Of a DNA stretch of 64,000 bases, positions 1 to 9,519 are shown piece after piece. The first letter of the stretch is position 1. The number at the start of each line of letters is the position of its first letter. Under the pieces are notes generated by a model, which was not told the origin of the DNA, made no database searches, and was given only the letters and a program-made list of their open reading frames with translations. The DNA is from Flavobacterium sp. LC2016-12 (lineage in GTDB: Bacteria > Bacteroidota > Bacteroidia > Flavobacteriales > Flavobacteriaceae), in assembly GCF_015351595.1 (NCBI RefSeq), contig NZ_JADKPT010000002.1, positions 372,001 to 436,000 on the forward strand, written 5' to 3'. A program made the translations under genes and the position numbers.

Positions 1-1564
1 GATTTCCCCACATTTTTCTGAATTGCACTTTTCCGTATGCAACCGTTGTTGGATTGTAAAAATAGAAAGTACTTGCCTGGTCATTTGCTCCTGGAGGATT
101 AAGTGCTCCTCCACCCGGCAAATCAGTAGGTACCGGTGCTTGTGGATTTACAGCGGTAGGTAAGTTCCCTGCATTTGAGTTACGTTCAATATTTGCCAAT
201 TTCTCCTCTTCTATTTTTTCTGCAATACGTTTTGCATCGTCTTTCTTTTTAAGCTCGGTAATATAATTTTCGAAATAGGATTTTCGCTCTGTTTCTGGTA
301 AACCATACACCATTATAATACTGTCATTTCGTTTTGCAATTGCTTCGTATTTAATGACGTTGTCTAAGTTTTTTCGGTTTTTTTCAATAAAGGCAAACTC
401 TCTGCTTTTTGGATCTAATTTTACTAATGTACTATCATAATATTTGGCAGCCATCGTATAATCTGTATTCTTAAAATACATGTTTCCAATGTTTCTGTAA
501 GTCGAAGCTACCAAATAAGGGTCTTTAGATTTTCTTGCTAACGATTTGTTATAAAATTCAAGCGCATTCTCCTGTTCTTTATAGTTATCGAAAAAAACAC
601 CCATTTCGTAAAATAGAATATCGTAGTAGGGTCTGTTTTCACGATCATCGACTAATTTATTGTACGTTTCAATAAACATATCCTGATCGCCATTTTCATA
701 ATCAAACATCTGTGCTTTTTTCGCGTAAGCATGCATCATATATTTTCGATCGGCTTTGCGGTTCATGTCGATCACAGCATTATAAAAATAAATCGCACTG
801 TCTCGTATTCCAATTTCCTGATACATTTGTCCCAAAATAAAACGATAACGCGCTTTGTCTTCGTTTATACGCGAAAAATTTTCAGCAATTCTAAGTTTCG
901 CTACAGCACTATCCTTTTTCTCCAGATGTAAAAAAGCCTCGGCCAATAATGCATTCGCATCTGAAAAAGTTTGTTTATTCAAATCTGTATTTTTTAACAA
1001 CAGATTAATGTTCTTTACTACAATAGCATCATTTCCTAAACGCATATTGGTTTTCTCTCGCCAGATTTTTGCCGTGTAAATATTACTGCTGTTTGGGTAT
1101 TTATACAAGATATAGTTGAATGCCTCCAGAGCCGGAATAAAACGCTGATCATAGTATCTCGCTTTCCCAAGCATTAAATATGCCTCATCAATTTGCGTGT
1201 TTTTTTCTCTTCCGCCAATATTCATGGAGTGTTTCTGAATTGCTTTTGTTGCTTTTGTTTCCGCTAATTCAAAATCAGGGTTTTTAGCTTTTTCTTCTCC
1301 GGAATAATTTTCGTCAACCTGCATTTTTTCAATAGGCAGCATCTTCCAAAAATTATCCTGATCATTTGCCTGAATAGACTTCAAACCTTTATCAAGACCA
1401 ATGCCTCCATTGTACAAAATATTATATTTTGTACTTAAAGCATGTGAATTTCTGGACAAAAACGTGTTTTTTTTGGTAGAACAAGCTATCAAAAAGAACA
1501 AAAACACGAACGGAAAACAATATTTTAGAGTATTCTTTTTCAATAGAAAAGAGTTTAAATCCAT
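1..1564 (-). CDS. sprE: SprE/PorW-type TPR lipoprotein of the type IX secretion/gliding machinery (3' end cut by window)
   Basis: Reading leftwards from the ATG at 1564, an open frame runs off the left edge, giving about 520 residues of a longer protein. The N-terminus is a lipoprotein signal: a hydrophobic stretch ending in LIAC-S, so the Cys would be lipidated. It is followed by STKKNTFLSRNSHALSTKYN and IGLDKG, a pattern I recognise from SprE (PorW in Porphyromonas). The remainder is helical and TPR-like, with segments such as AYLMLGKARYYDQRF. SprE is required for gliding motility and for secretion through the type IX system in Flavobacterium johnsoniae. Identification is by recognition of the N-terminal region, not by a search. 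The C-terminal half is not visible. Confidence 0.85.
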   Translation of the reverse strand, partial: MDLNSFLLKKNTLKYCFPFVFLFFLIACSTKKNTFLSRNSHALSTKYNILYNGGIGLDKGLKSIQANDQDNFWKMLPIEKMQVDENYSGEEKAKNPDFELAETKATKAIQKHSMNIGGREKNTQIDEAYLMLGKARYYDQRFIPALEAFNYILYKYPNSSNIYTAKIWREKTNMRLGNDAIVVKNINLLLKNTDLNKQTFSDANALLAEAFLHLEKKDSAVAKLRIAENFSRINEDKARYRFILGQMYQEIGIRDSAIYFYNAVIDMNRKADRKYMMHAYAKKAQMFDYENGDQDMFIETYNKLVDDRENRPYYDILFYEMGVFFDNYKEQENALEFYNKSLARKSKDPYLVASTYRNIGNMYFKNTDYTMAAKYYDSTLVKLDPKSREFAFIEKNRKNLDNVIKYEAIAKRNDSIIMVYGLPETERKSYFENYITELKKKDDAKRIAEKIEEEKLANIERNSNAGNLPTAVNPQAPVPTDLPGGGALNPPGANDQASTFYFYNPTTVAYGKVQFRKMWGN

Positions 1565-1631
1565 TAACTTCTAAAAAGGCTTTTTAGTATAATGACGTGT
1601 AAAAATACGCTTCTTTTTGAAATATAGAAAC

Positions 1632-2327
1632 TTAAACGGCAAAAAACGATTCCAGCTCTTGTAAGGTTTCTCTTGAGGTCTGAATATCCTTGACAATTTC
1701 TCCTTTATTCAAGGCTACAATTCGGTCGCAAACCTCGACAGTATGCTGCAAATCATGGCTTGAAACTAAAACAGTAACATCTGGATTTTCTGCCAAATCT
1801 TTAATGATCTTTTTTAATCGGCTAACTGTTGTTGGATCTAAATTTGCAAAAGGTTCATCCAAAATTACAACTTCAGGATTACCGATAAGTGTGGCAATTA
1901 TTCCCACCTTCTTCTGGTTTCCTTTCGATAAATCACGCAGGTATTTTTTGTTATTCAGAATCTCTCCATTAAAAAATTCTTCGTGTTGGGCTAACAATGC
2001 ATCAATATCAGCTTTATTTTGATGACGTAAATCTCCGATAAAATAAAAATATTCCTCTGGAGTCAAATAACCAATAAGGAAACTTTCATCTAAAAATGAA
2101 CCTGTAAAAGATTTCCAGTTTTCATTCGTATTCACCTGAATATCATTACTCGTAATATGTCCAGTCGAAGGCTGAATCAAATCTAATAGCAAACTGAAAA
2201 AAGTTGTTTTTCCCGCTCCGTTGTTCCCTACTAATCCAAAACTCTGTCCTTTTGGAATTTCAAGATTGTTAATATTTAAAACTGTTGTTCCGTTATATTT
2301 TTTTGAAAGTTGATTTACTTGTATCAT
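1632..2327 (-). CDS. ABC transporter ATP-binding protein
   Basis: A 231-residue nucleotide-binding subunit with every core motif: Walker A GNNGAGKTT, signature LSKGNQKK, Walker B VVILDEP followed by the D-loop, and the switch histidine in SSHD. I start at the ATG at 2327 (MIQVNQLSKKYNG), because the 22 residues upstream in the open frame come from AT-rich spacer and do not look like protein. It lies 83 bp downstream of the DUF5687 membrane protein on the same strand. The two probably form an ABC exporter, with this subunit supplying ATP hydrolysis on the cytoplasmic face. The substrate cannot be told from the sequence. Confidence 0.93.
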   Translation of the reverse strand: MIQVNQLSKKYNGTTVLNINNLEIPKGQSFGLVGNNGAGKTTFFSLLLDLIQPSTGHITSNDIQVNTNENWKSFTGSFLDESFLIGYLTPEEYFYFIGDLRHQNKADIDALLAQHEEFFNGEILNNKKYLRDLSKGNQKKVGIIATLIGNPEVVILDEPFANLDPTTVSRLKKIIKDLAENPDVTVLVSSHDLQHTVEVCDRIVALNKGEIVKDIQTSRETLQELESFFAV

Positions 2328-2410
2328 GGTAATTTTAGATTTTAGATTGTTGATCTTAGATTTTCCAATAGAAATACATTCTCTAATTGGCACATTTTCA
2401 AATTGACTAA

Positions 2411-3871
2411 TTAATTCTTTTGTTTGTAAGCGCTTATCGTACTGTATTTCTCAAGTTTATATCTTTTTTCAATAAGCGAAAAAACTTTTTCCTTAAAAAT
2501 AAATCCTAAAACCCCAGCTCCGGCAACTAAAGCCAATGCAACAGTTTTATCAGCAAAATGAAGTCCAAGCCAATACAATAATAAGGGCAAAAATATCTTT
2601 GGTAATGAAAGCAGCATCGCGCTGGCATTAAATGCTTTTTTATCTCCAAAAGCCCCACCGGCATTGCTCAGGTCAATTGGCGTTTTGGTAAATGCACCGC
2701 CCAAAAGAACTAAATGAGAATTAACTCCGATATTATAAATTGCACCAACAACTATTGTTAAATATACTTCCCAACCATACAAGAGATAAAATGAAGCGAT
2801 TATTGTTGATATAAAAGTCGCGATAACGATCAGCCACCATTTTGAAGTAATGTAACCGCGATACGGAATATTCTGTGTCATCATTAATTGGTAGTACGAA
2901 CTATCCCAACTTGGTACAAATTGTCCGAAAACAAATAAAAACCCACCTGATACAAATATTCCCGCAAAAATATGCATTGCCTCTGGCTGATGTGTATTTC
3001 CAAAAAAGATCAATCCATAAAACAAAAAGACCACACTCATAACAATAGTCGTTTTAGATCTTTTATTTCTTCGGATTAATTTGATGTCATTTTTAAGAAA
3101 CGTTCCCAGAGTTCCAAATTGATTTAACCAAACCAAATTTTCAGTTGTTGCGACATCTTCTTTTTTTGAAAGTCCAGCGTCCAAAAACAAATTTTTCTTA
3201 AAATACTTAAACGTAAATTGATACAATCCTACCAACACCAAAATTGGAATTAAAAATAATCCCTTTTGCGCATACAGTCCCTGAAAAAAAGGTGTTGTAA
3301 AAATGGTAATGTCAAATAATTTATAATATTGTGCCCCTCCTAAACCAATTGCAAGGCCAATAAAAACAACAAATAGTTTGTCGATATTACTTAGAATGAT
3401 ATTCAAAAAATTGTTGATATATATTAAAGAGAAAATAGCCAAAAGCCACATTATGATTCCAATAACATCATAACCTTCTAATACCATCACGATCGAAAAA
3501 GGTACAAAGAAGAGTGCGTGAACCCAGTTAAAAAAAGACAATGCTGTTTTTCCTAGCGAAAAGTGAACGATCGTTGGTTTTTTGAAAGGTAAAACCAATA
3601 ATGGTTTGATGTTTAATACCGGAATTGACTGCATAAGTAAACGAATTACCAAATCAAACAGAAAATAATAAAGTAAAAATTTATTGATGGTTACTAAAGG
3701 CTCAAGGTTCATTTCTTTTAATATATAAAATGCTCCAACTCCCGCTCCAATAAAAATCAGCGAAAAATAAATCATTAAAAAACCTAGTAAAATTTTCATT
3801 GCCAGGTTTGCTCCAAATGAAGCCGATCTTGTAAAGGCTTTCCATTCGAGGTAAATAAACTTTTTAATCAT
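2411..3871 (-). CDS. DUF5687 family membrane protein, probable ABC permease
   Basis: A 486-residue polytopic membrane protein starting at the ATG at 3871 (MIKKFIYLEWKAFTRSASFG). The N-terminal pattern of a LEWK-type amphipathic segment followed by hydrophobic helices is typical of DUF5687, a Bacteroidota family usually encoded with an ABC ATPase. About ten hydrophobic segments are visible, with a charged loop near the middle (KNDIKLIRRNKRSKTT). It is upstream of the ATPase gene in the same direction, so the pair is probably one transcript. An extra 12 codons upstream (start at 3907) are possible but less likely. No substrate is known to me. Confidence 0.85.
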   Translation of the reverse strand: MIKKFIYLEWKAFTRSASFGANLAMKILLGFLMIYFSLIFIGAGVGAFYILKEMNLEPLVTINKFLLYYFLFDLVIRLLMQSIPVLNIKPLLVLPFKKPTIVHFSLGKTALSFFNWVHALFFVPFSIVMVLEGYDVIGIIMWLLAIFSLIYINNFLNIILSNIDKLFVVFIGLAIGLGGAQYYKLFDITIFTTPFFQGLYAQKGLFLIPILVLVGLYQFTFKYFKKNLFLDAGLSKKEDVATTENLVWLNQFGTLGTFLKNDIKLIRRNKRSKTTIVMSVVFLFYGLIFFGNTHQPEAMHIFAGIFVSGGFLFVFGQFVPSWDSSYYQLMMTQNIPYRGYITSKWWLIVIATFISTIIASFYLLYGWEVYLTIVVGAIYNIGVNSHLVLLGGAFTKTPIDLSNAGGAFGDKKAFNASAMLLSLPKIFLPLLLYWLGLHFADKTVALALVAGAGVLGFIFKEKVFSLIEKRYKLEKYSTISAYKQKN

Positions 3872-3975
3872 GGTTAATTGGTTTTGAGTTTTGTAGTAAG
3901 AGATCAAATGTAAGAAAACGTTACAAAAAAAGTTAAAAATAATCGTTTAGTGTCTGTGAATTAACCGCCGTTTGC

Positions 3976-3983
3976 TACTTTTG
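3976..3983 (+). promoter_or_regulatory. Probable -7 box of the PaaE-like gene
   Basis: TACTTTTG matches the Bacteroidota -7 element TAnnTTTG and ends 16 bp before the start codon at 4000. I do not see a clear TTG at the expected upstream distance, so this is a partial promoter match. Confidence 0.5.
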
Positions 3984-3999
3984 CATAAAATATACAATC

Positions 4000-5052
4000 A
4001 TGCCTTCATTCTTAAAACTGATAATTAAAGAGGTAAAACGTGAAACCAAAGATGCCGTTTCTGTACTTTTTAATGTTCCCGAGGAACTAAAACCAGACTA
4101 TAAATTTATTGCGGGACAATATATAAATTTAAAACTAACACTTGACAATCAAGAGATTAGACGTGCTTATTCTATTTGCTCTGCACCAGAAAGCGGTGAA
4201 TTGCGAATTGCTGTAAAAGCGGTTAAAAACGGTTTATTTTCTCAATTTGCCAATACAAAACTGAAAGCCGGAGATGTTCTTGAAGTAGGTCATCCTGAAG
4301 GAAAGTTTACCTTTGAACCGGATGCTGAAAGACAAAAAAATTATGCTGCTTTTGTTGCAGGAAGTGGAATTACTCCTGTACTTTCTATTATAAAATCGGT
4401 TTTAAAAAGTGAGCCAAAAAGTTCATTTGTATTGGTTTACGGAAATAGAACTCCGGAGGAAACTATTTTTCATCAGGAATTACACGATTTACAACTTAAA
4501 TATGTTGGTCGTTTTTTCGTGCATTATGTATTTAGTCAGGCTAAAGCCGAAAATGCATTGTTTGGAAGAATTGAAAAATCGGCAGTGAATTTTGTTTTGA
4601 ACAATAAACATAAAGAACTTCAATTTGACAAATTTTACTTGTGCGGACCAGAGGAAATGATCAATACCGTTTCTGGTATTTTGAAAGAGAAAAACGTAAA
4701 AGATTCGGCTATTAAGTTTGAACTTTTTACTTCTTCCTCTCAGGAACATGAAATAAAAACTTCGCTTGAAGGACATACAAAAATTACCGTTTTAGTTGAT
4801 GATGACGAAGTTTCTTTCGAAATGTCTCAAAAACAAACTATTCTGGATGCAGCCTTAAAACAAGGAATTGACGCTCCTTATTCTTGCCAGGGCGGAATTT
4901 GTAGCAGCTGTTTGGCTCGTGTAACTTCTGGAACTGCAGAAATGACAAAAAACTCTATTTTAACAGATAAAGAAATTGCTTCAGGATTAATTTTAACCTG
5001 TCAGGCACATCCAACATCAGAATCTATTTATGTAGATTATGACGATGTGTAG
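4000..5052 (+). CDS. PaaE-like ferredoxin-NAD(P)H reductase (FAD and 2Fe-2S)
   Basis: A 350-residue electron-transfer protein. The N-terminal 230 residues are a ferredoxin-reductase module, with the FAD-binding RRAYSICSAP segment near residue 55 and the NAD(P)-binding FVAGSGITPVLSI near residue 120. The C-terminal 90 residues are a plant-type 2Fe-2S ferredoxin with the cysteines of CQGGICSSC and the final Cys of LTCQAHP. This domain order matches PaaE, the reductase of phenylacetyl-CoA epoxidase. No paaA, paaB, paaC or paaD is nearby, so the partner oxygenase is unknown; Flavobacterium genomes often carry this reductase alone. A repeat-type hairpin terminator follows. Confidence 0.85.
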   Translation: MPSFLKLIIKEVKRETKDAVSVLFNVPEELKPDYKFIAGQYINLKLTLDNQEIRRAYSICSAPESGELRIAVKAVKNGLFSQFANTKLKAGDVLEVGHPEGKFTFEPDAERQKNYAAFVAGSGITPVLSIIKSVLKSEPKSSFVLVYGNRTPEETIFHQELHDLQLKYVGRFFVHYVFSQAKAENALFGRIEKSAVNFVLNNKHKELQFDKFYLCGPEEMINTVSGILKEKNVKDSAIKFELFTSSSQEHEIKTSLEGHTKITVLVDDDEVSFEMSQKQTILDAALKQGIDAPYSCQGGICSSCLARVTSGTAEMTKNSILTDKEIASGLILTCQAHPTSESIYVDYDDV

Positions 5053-5075
5053 AGGATAAGAAATTCCAATATTTT

Positions 5076-5120
5076 AAATTCCAAATACCAACTTAAAATT
5101 GGGATTTGGAATTTTTTTTT
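5076..5120 (+). terminator. Hairpin terminator made of an AAATTCC-type repeat
   Basis: A 16-bp stem (5076-5091 with 5099-5114, one A/G mismatch) and a 7-base loop are followed by a T run to 5120. It lies 24 bp after the PaaE-like gene. The arms are an interspersed repeat also found at 5738 and 44451. Confidence 0.75.
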
Positions 5121-5316
5121 CAATAATTTTATACAGTTCGATAAGTATGTCTAAGTAATGTGCAAAAAACCGTATCAAATTTTATATATTTTTTAAAAAT
5201 TATGCCTAAAATTTACTATATTAGTAGTGCGCTTAAAGCTGATACATCTCTTTTTTCTTATAGTAAATTTTGTAAAGCTATTTCTGATTGTCAACAAGTT
5301 TAAAACACTAAATATT

Positions 5317-5715
5317 ATGGCAATGCATCACTACCTTCGTTTGTCTTTTATATTACTATTTGTAGTAACATCCTTTTTTTGTGTTTACTTTATAATTAAA
5401 AAAAGGAGAAACAAAAAAGGGCCTAAACTACTTTCGCAAGAAAAGTATAACGCATCAATGATTGATGGAATGACAGAAATATCAGTCTCTAACAATAGTG
5501 TTTTTAATATTTGGCCTTATATAAGTGAATTAAAAGCTGTCAAAATTTTATCGAATAAAGTTAAAGAATCAGATTTGATCCATAAAGTTTACAGAAATTC
5601 AACCAACGATTTTGAGCATATTTTACTGGCAACAGAAAAAGAAAATCGTTTTGTTAAAGTTGTAGTTGATATAAACAAAAAGAAACCAATGGGGTATCTA
5701 TTTCTTGATTTATGA
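5317..5715 (+). CDS. Small membrane-anchored protein of unknown function
   Basis: 132 residues from the ATG at 5317 (MAMHHYLRLSFILLF). The frame is open back to a GTG at 5227, but that extension is AT-rich and I do not believe it. One hydrophobic segment (residues about 8-28) is followed by KKRRNKK, which predicts an N-terminal anchor with the remaining roughly 100 residues on one face of the membrane. The soluble part has no motif that I recognise. It stands alone between two repeat-type terminators, so it is probably a monocistronic gene. It could be lineage-specific. Confidence 0.6.
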   Translation: MAMHHYLRLSFILLFVVTSFFCVYFIIKKRRNKKGPKLLSQEKYNASMIDGMTEISVSNNSVFNIWPYISELKAVKILSNKVKESDLIHKVYRNSTNDFEHILLATEKENRFVKVVVDINKKKPMGYLFLDL

Positions 5716-5737
5716 AAAAAATTAAATCTCAATAAAA

Positions 5738-5777
5738 AAATTCCAAATTCCAACTTTACAATTGGGATTTGGAATTT
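5738..5777. terminator. Bidirectional hairpin terminator, AAATTCC-type repeat
   Basis: The stem pairs 5738-5753 with 5762-5777, with one mismatch. It sits between the convergent genes ending at 5715 and 5800. On the minus strand it is followed by a T-rich run (complement of the A run at 5734-5740), so it suits the GT9 gene best. Confidence 0.7.
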
Positions 5778-5799
5778 CTATTTTGGAATTTCTCTAAGA

Positions 5800-6852
5800 T
5801 TATTTTGAGAACTGTTGTTCTATTTTAGCAATTACGTCTTTCGGAGAAATGCTTCTCATCGCATCTTCATAACCTTCAACTATTTTATTTCCGTAAACAG
5901 ATGTTGGCAATTTTGGATATTGATTTCTGTCTGAAGTTAAAGCATCTTCTAAACTTTGATTGAATGGTAAAAATCCCGCGAACGGATGCGTTGCGCCCCA
6001 AAGCGTAATCACTTTTACGCCTAACATTGCAGCAATATGCGCATTTCCTGAGTCCATAGAAAGCATCACATCAAGATTGCTGATCAATTGCAATTCCTGT
6101 TGGAATTTAATTTTACCAGCCATATTTATTACATTCTCAAATGGTTTTGAGAGCGAATCTAATACTTCAATTTCTTTCTTTCCTCCACCAAAAAGCAATA
6201 TTTTATTATTTGAATTTTGTGCCAAAGTTGAAATAACTTCCGTCATTAAATCGATTGGATATACTTTAGAATCGTATTGCGCAAAAGGTGCAATTCCGAT
6301 CAATTTTTGATTTTGATTGCCAATGATTTCCAAAATAGCTGGATCTAATTTTGCCTTTTCAGGAAATTCAGGATTCGATAAATCTAATGGAAAACCGAGT
6401 TCTTCAAACACTTTGGCGTGTCTTTCAAACATGGTTGGCAATTGCTTAAAAATCTTATTTTCTGCACGGGTTAATTCTTTCTTTCCTTCTCTTCCTTTAT
6501 CGACTGTTGCTCTTTTTTTTCCGCTTAAAGCGAAAAGTAAGCTCACAACCTTAGATCTTAAAACATTATGAAGATCTGCAAAAGCATCAATTTTGAATTT
6601 TTTGACATCTCTGTACAATCTCAAAAGCCCTGGAAAACCTTTATGTCTTTCTTTTTCATCAAAAGCAAAAAAGTCAAGATTTGGGATTCCGTCAAAAAAA
6701 GGTTTAAAAAACGGACGGGAAATTACCGTCAGTTTAATGTCAGGATATTGTTTTACAAAGGCGCGTAAAACAGGAACCGTCATGGCGACATCTCCCATTG
6801 CGGATAGTCTCATGACGGCTATATGCTTAATTTTATTGGACAATTCTGCCAA
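5800..6852 (-). CDS. Glycosyltransferase family 9 (heptosyltransferase-like)
   Basis: A 350-residue GT-B fold protein of the family that includes WaaC/WaaF heptosyltransferases. The N-terminal Rossmann strand is IAVMRLSAMGDVAMTVPVL, and the donor-site region is DSGNAHIAAMLGVKVITLWG. The likely substrate is an activated sugar for lipopolysaccharide core, by family only. The start is unusual: the first codon after the DUF4254 stop (TAA at 6853-6855) is a TTG in the same frame, and the first ATG is 13 codons later (VMRLSAMG), which would trim the strand-1 region. I keep the TTG. It is almost certainly cotranscribed with DUF4254. Confidence 0.88.
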   Translation of the reverse strand: MAELSNKIKHIAVMRLSAMGDVAMTVPVLRAFVKQYPDIKLTVISRPFFKPFFDGIPNLDFFAFDEKERHKGFPGLLRLYRDVKKFKIDAFADLHNVLRSKVVSLLFALSGKKRATVDKGREGKKELTRAENKIFKQLPTMFERHAKVFEELGFPLDLSNPEFPEKAKLDPAILEIIGNQNQKLIGIAPFAQYDSKVYPIDLMTEVISTLAQNSNNKILLFGGGKKEIEVLDSLSKPFENVINMAGKIKFQQELQLISNLDVMLSMDSGNAHIAAMLGVKVITLWGATHPFAGFLPFNQSLEDALTSDRNQYPKLPTSVYGNKIVEGYEDAMRSISPKDVIAKIEQQFSK

Positions 6853-7458
6853 TTATTTTTTATTTTGATATAAAACAGGATTCAAATCATCGTCGTTGTA
6901 CATTTTCATTTGTTTGTACACCTTCATGAATTTATCACCATTTTCAATGTCAGTCAATAAATCTTCAATTGCTGTAGACAAATCACTTCTTTGCTCTAAA
7001 AGAATGTTTAATTTTTCCTGACATTTATCTCTGTGCTCTTGTGAAGCCTCTGCTCGAGTAGCTTCTTCATGCATATGATAGATCTTCAATGCTAAAATTG
7101 ACAATCTGTCAAATGCCCAGGCTGGACTTTCAGAATTAATTTTTGCTCCGTCTTTTGCTTTTACAGTACTGTATTTTTGCAAAAAGTAGCTGTCGATATA
7201 TTCAACCATATCCGTACGTTCCTGGTTAGAAGCATCGATTCTTCTTTTTAAAGTCAAAGCCGCAACCGGATCAATTTGTGGATCACGAATAATATCCTCA
7301 AAATGCCACTGAACTGTGTCAATCCAGTTTTTTAGATATAATAAATGCTCAAATTTGTCCTTTGGATAAGGATTATTTATTGGCTGATCAACATTATCAA
7401 ACTGGTGATAATCTTTGATACTTTGTTCGAAAACAGAATAAGCTAATTTTGAAAACAT
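6853..7458 (-). CDS. DUF4254 family protein
   Basis: 201 residues from the ATG at 7458 (MFSKLAYSVFEQSIKDYHQ). The upstream open frame to 7581 has poor protein character and overlaps the start of upp. The protein is acidic, all-helical and without signal peptide or membrane segment, so it is cytoplasmic. Segments such as LKRRIDASNQERTDMVEYID match my memory of DUF4254, a Bacteroidota family of unknown function commonly next to a GT9 glycosyltransferase, as here. A possible promoter box (TATCTTTG, minus strand, 7479-7486) lies 20 bp upstream. Confidence 0.82.
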   Translation of the reverse strand: MFSKLAYSVFEQSIKDYHQFDNVDQPINNPYPKDKFEHLLYLKNWIDTVQWHFEDIIRDPQIDPVAALTLKRRIDASNQERTDMVEYIDSYFLQKYSTVKAKDGAKINSESPAWAFDRLSILALKIYHMHEEATRAEASQEHRDKCQEKLNILLEQRSDLSTAIEDLLTDIENGDKFMKVYKQMKMYNDDDLNPVLYQNKK

Positions 7459-7569
7459 GTCTTTAATTATTAGAGAGACAAAGATACTTTTTATACTTTT
7501 ATAGTGTGAAAAAAACGGTTGTTTTTTCATTTTAGTATCGCAAATCATTGATAATTCTAAAAACTCCTC

Positions 7570-8223
7570 ATGAAAATTCATTATATATCTGAAAATAATA
7601 GCGTATTAAACCACTTTTTAGGTCAAATCAGAAATGTAAATGTTCAGAACGACAGCATGCGTTTTAGAAGAAATATCGAACGTATTGGCGAAATTATGGC
7701 TTATGAATTAAGCAAAAATTTGTCTTATAAAGAAGTCGAAATTCAAACACCGCTTGGCATTAAAAAAACTACTGAAATAGATAGTGATTTGGTTTTGTGT
7801 TCCATTTTAAGAGCTGGGTTACCGCTTCATAATGGCTTTTTAAATTATTTTGATCATGCTGAAAACAGTTTTGTTTCGGCCTGCAGATATCATCCGAATA
7901 ACGATCATGAATTTGAAATTAGAGTTGAATATCAAGCACTTTCAGACTTAAATGATAAAACAGTTTTACTTCTGGACCCAATGCTGGCAACTGGCCAATC
8001 TATTGTTGCCGTTCATGAAAAATTAGTTCAGAATGCGGTTCCAAAAGAAATTCATATTGTCGTAGTTATCGCTGCACCAGAAGGTGTTGCCCATCTTGAA
8101 AAGAGTCTTCCAGACAATTGCCATCTCTGGGTTGCTGCCTTAGACGAAAAATTAAACGAGAAAAACTACATTGTTCCAGGACTTGGTGATGCCGGTGATC
8201 TTGCTTATGGAAGTAAATTATAA
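7570..8223 (+). CDS. upp: Uracil phosphoribosyltransferase
   Basis: 217 residues. It makes UMP from uracil and PRPP in pyrimidine salvage. The PRPP-binding loop is LLLDPMLATGQS (near residue 135), and the C-terminal uracil-binding region is YIVPGLGDAGDLAYG. Length and motif order match Bacteroidota Upp. It is divergent from DUF4254 with only about 110 bp between starts. Its stop codon abuts the stop of the convergent DUF6427 gene (ending at 8218), so the 3' ends overlap by six bases. Confidence 0.96.
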   Translation: MKIHYISENNSVLNHFLGQIRNVNVQNDSMRFRRNIERIGEIMAYELSKNLSYKEVEIQTPLGIKKTTEIDSDLVLCSILRAGLPLHNGFLNYFDHAENSFVSACRYHPNNDHEFEIRVEYQALSDLNDKTVLLLDPMLATGQSIVAVHEKLVQNAVPKEIHIVVVIAAPEGVAHLEKSLPDNCHLWVAALDEKLNEKNYIVPGLGDAGDLAYGSKL

Positions 8224-9147
8224 TTGAGAGAAAAACGTAAATAAACTACAGCACATAAGTACGTAAAATACGATTTCATTGTTTAGTTTTTGCTGCACAT
8301 ATTCAACATGACTTGCAGCCATAATGGTTAAAGGCGTAATGCTGAAAATCAATAAATCATTGCTTTTGTTAGGTGAAAGAATAAAAACAAAGACGGCAAT
8401 AAAAAAACAAGCCACTACTTTTTTATACGATGTGTGTACAATTTGAGGTCTGTTTGATAATGTTGTCAACATCGAAACTACAAAAAATAAAGCTACCGCA
8501 ACATATATTGAAAGTGCTCCATTTTCGTAATTGTTCTTAAAATAATCAATCCTTAAATCAATTACGGCTCGTTTTTCGAAAAATTCAATGACATTAAAAT
8601 GAAAAATTAAAGAGACCAATAAAAAGATGATTGCGACCGCCAAGAGCGCTATAAAGGGTAAAACCCAGTTTCTATAATCTCTCGAAACATGAAAAACAAT
8701 TGATATAAAAACCAAAATAAGGAAAAGAATACACCAAAATTGAAAGAGAGAAGCCACTAAAATCCAAAAAGAAGCATCAAATATTTTTTCTTTTGAGGCC
8801 TTTAATGACTGAAGTGAAATCAATCTTCGAAGGGCCAATAACAGAAAAAAGTTGGCGTAGATAACGTTTGGGTTATTAAATATCGTCGGGAAAAATAAGA
8901 TAAATAATAAATAGAAAAATATCGCGTAACCATTGTCTTTACTGAGTCCGTTCTTTTTAACGATAAAGTTTATCAGAAAAAAAGAAGCTGAAATAAAGCA
9001 TAATAAACTTATTTTTTGAAACGCCAAAAAATAAGAACTCATCCATGAAGGTTCCTGAATTTGAAAGAGAAAAAAGAAAACCAGTATTAAAATTACAACC
9101 AAAGAATAATTTAATGGTGTAGATTTTTTAAAAACACTTGTTATCAT
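8218..9147 (-). CDS. DUF6427 family integral membrane protein
   Basis: 309 residues with about nine hydrophobic segments and short loops, starting MITSVFKKSTPLNYSLVV. The layout and its position between upp and a DUF6341 gene match the DUF6427 family of Flavobacteriaceae. No catalytic motif is visible. It is convergent with upp and divergent from DUF6341. Function is unknown; the many helices would be compatible with a transporter or glycosyltransferase-C-like protein, but nothing supports either directly. Confidence 0.8.
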   Translation of the reverse strand: MITSVFKKSTPLNYSLVVILILVFFFLFQIQEPSWMSSYFLAFQKISLLCFISASFFLINFIVKKNGLSKDNGYAIFFYLLFILFFPTIFNNPNVIYANFFLLLALRRLISLQSLKASKEKIFDASFWILVASLFQFWCILFLILVFISIVFHVSRDYRNWVLPFIALLAVAIIFLLVSLIFHFNVIEFFEKRAVIDLRIDYFKNNYENGALSIYVAVALFFVVSMLTTLSNRPQIVHTSYKKVVACFFIAVFVFILSPNKSNDLLIFSITPLTIMAASHVEYVQQKLNNEIVFYVLMCCSLFTFFSQL

Positions 9148-9288
9148 AAGGATATTTTATACTTTTGTGATTGTAAATATAATACTTGTTTAAAAGGAAA
9201 AACCCAACAAGTTGAAAAAAGATTCTATTACCTGAATTTTGTCTTCAATGCGTTACAAAACAATAAATAACATATAATTTTTTAAATT

Positions 9289-9519
9289 ATGACAGCTTTT
9301 TTCGAAGGAATACAATACTTATTCGTTAACATTTTGTTTGCTCCTCTTGACTTTTTACGTCGTTTGGAACTAGTTAGCTGGTTTGCTGCAAGCACAATTA
9401 ACTGGATTTTTATGATCATCTGCGCATGCGCAATCGGTTATTGGATTAAACAATTACGCATATTTGATGACGCCGGAACAGAAAACCAAGATACTACAGC
9501 TCACTCTTTCTTAAAGTAA
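9289..9519 (+). CDS. DUF6341 family small membrane protein
   Basis: 76 residues, MTAFFEGIQYLFVNILFAPL, with a membrane segment in INWIFMIICACAIGYWI followed by a short polar tail. The FF.G.Q.LF...LF.P pattern and the position before purD match the DUF6341 family of flavobacteria. It is convergent with purD, with a nine-base overlap of the 3' ends. A TACTTTTG promoter-like box lies at 9160-9167, about 120 bp upstream. Function is unknown. Confidence 0.78.
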   Translation: MTAFFEGIQYLFVNILFAPLDFLRRLELVSWFAASTINWIFMIICACAIGYWIKQLRIFDDAGTENQDTTAHSFLK

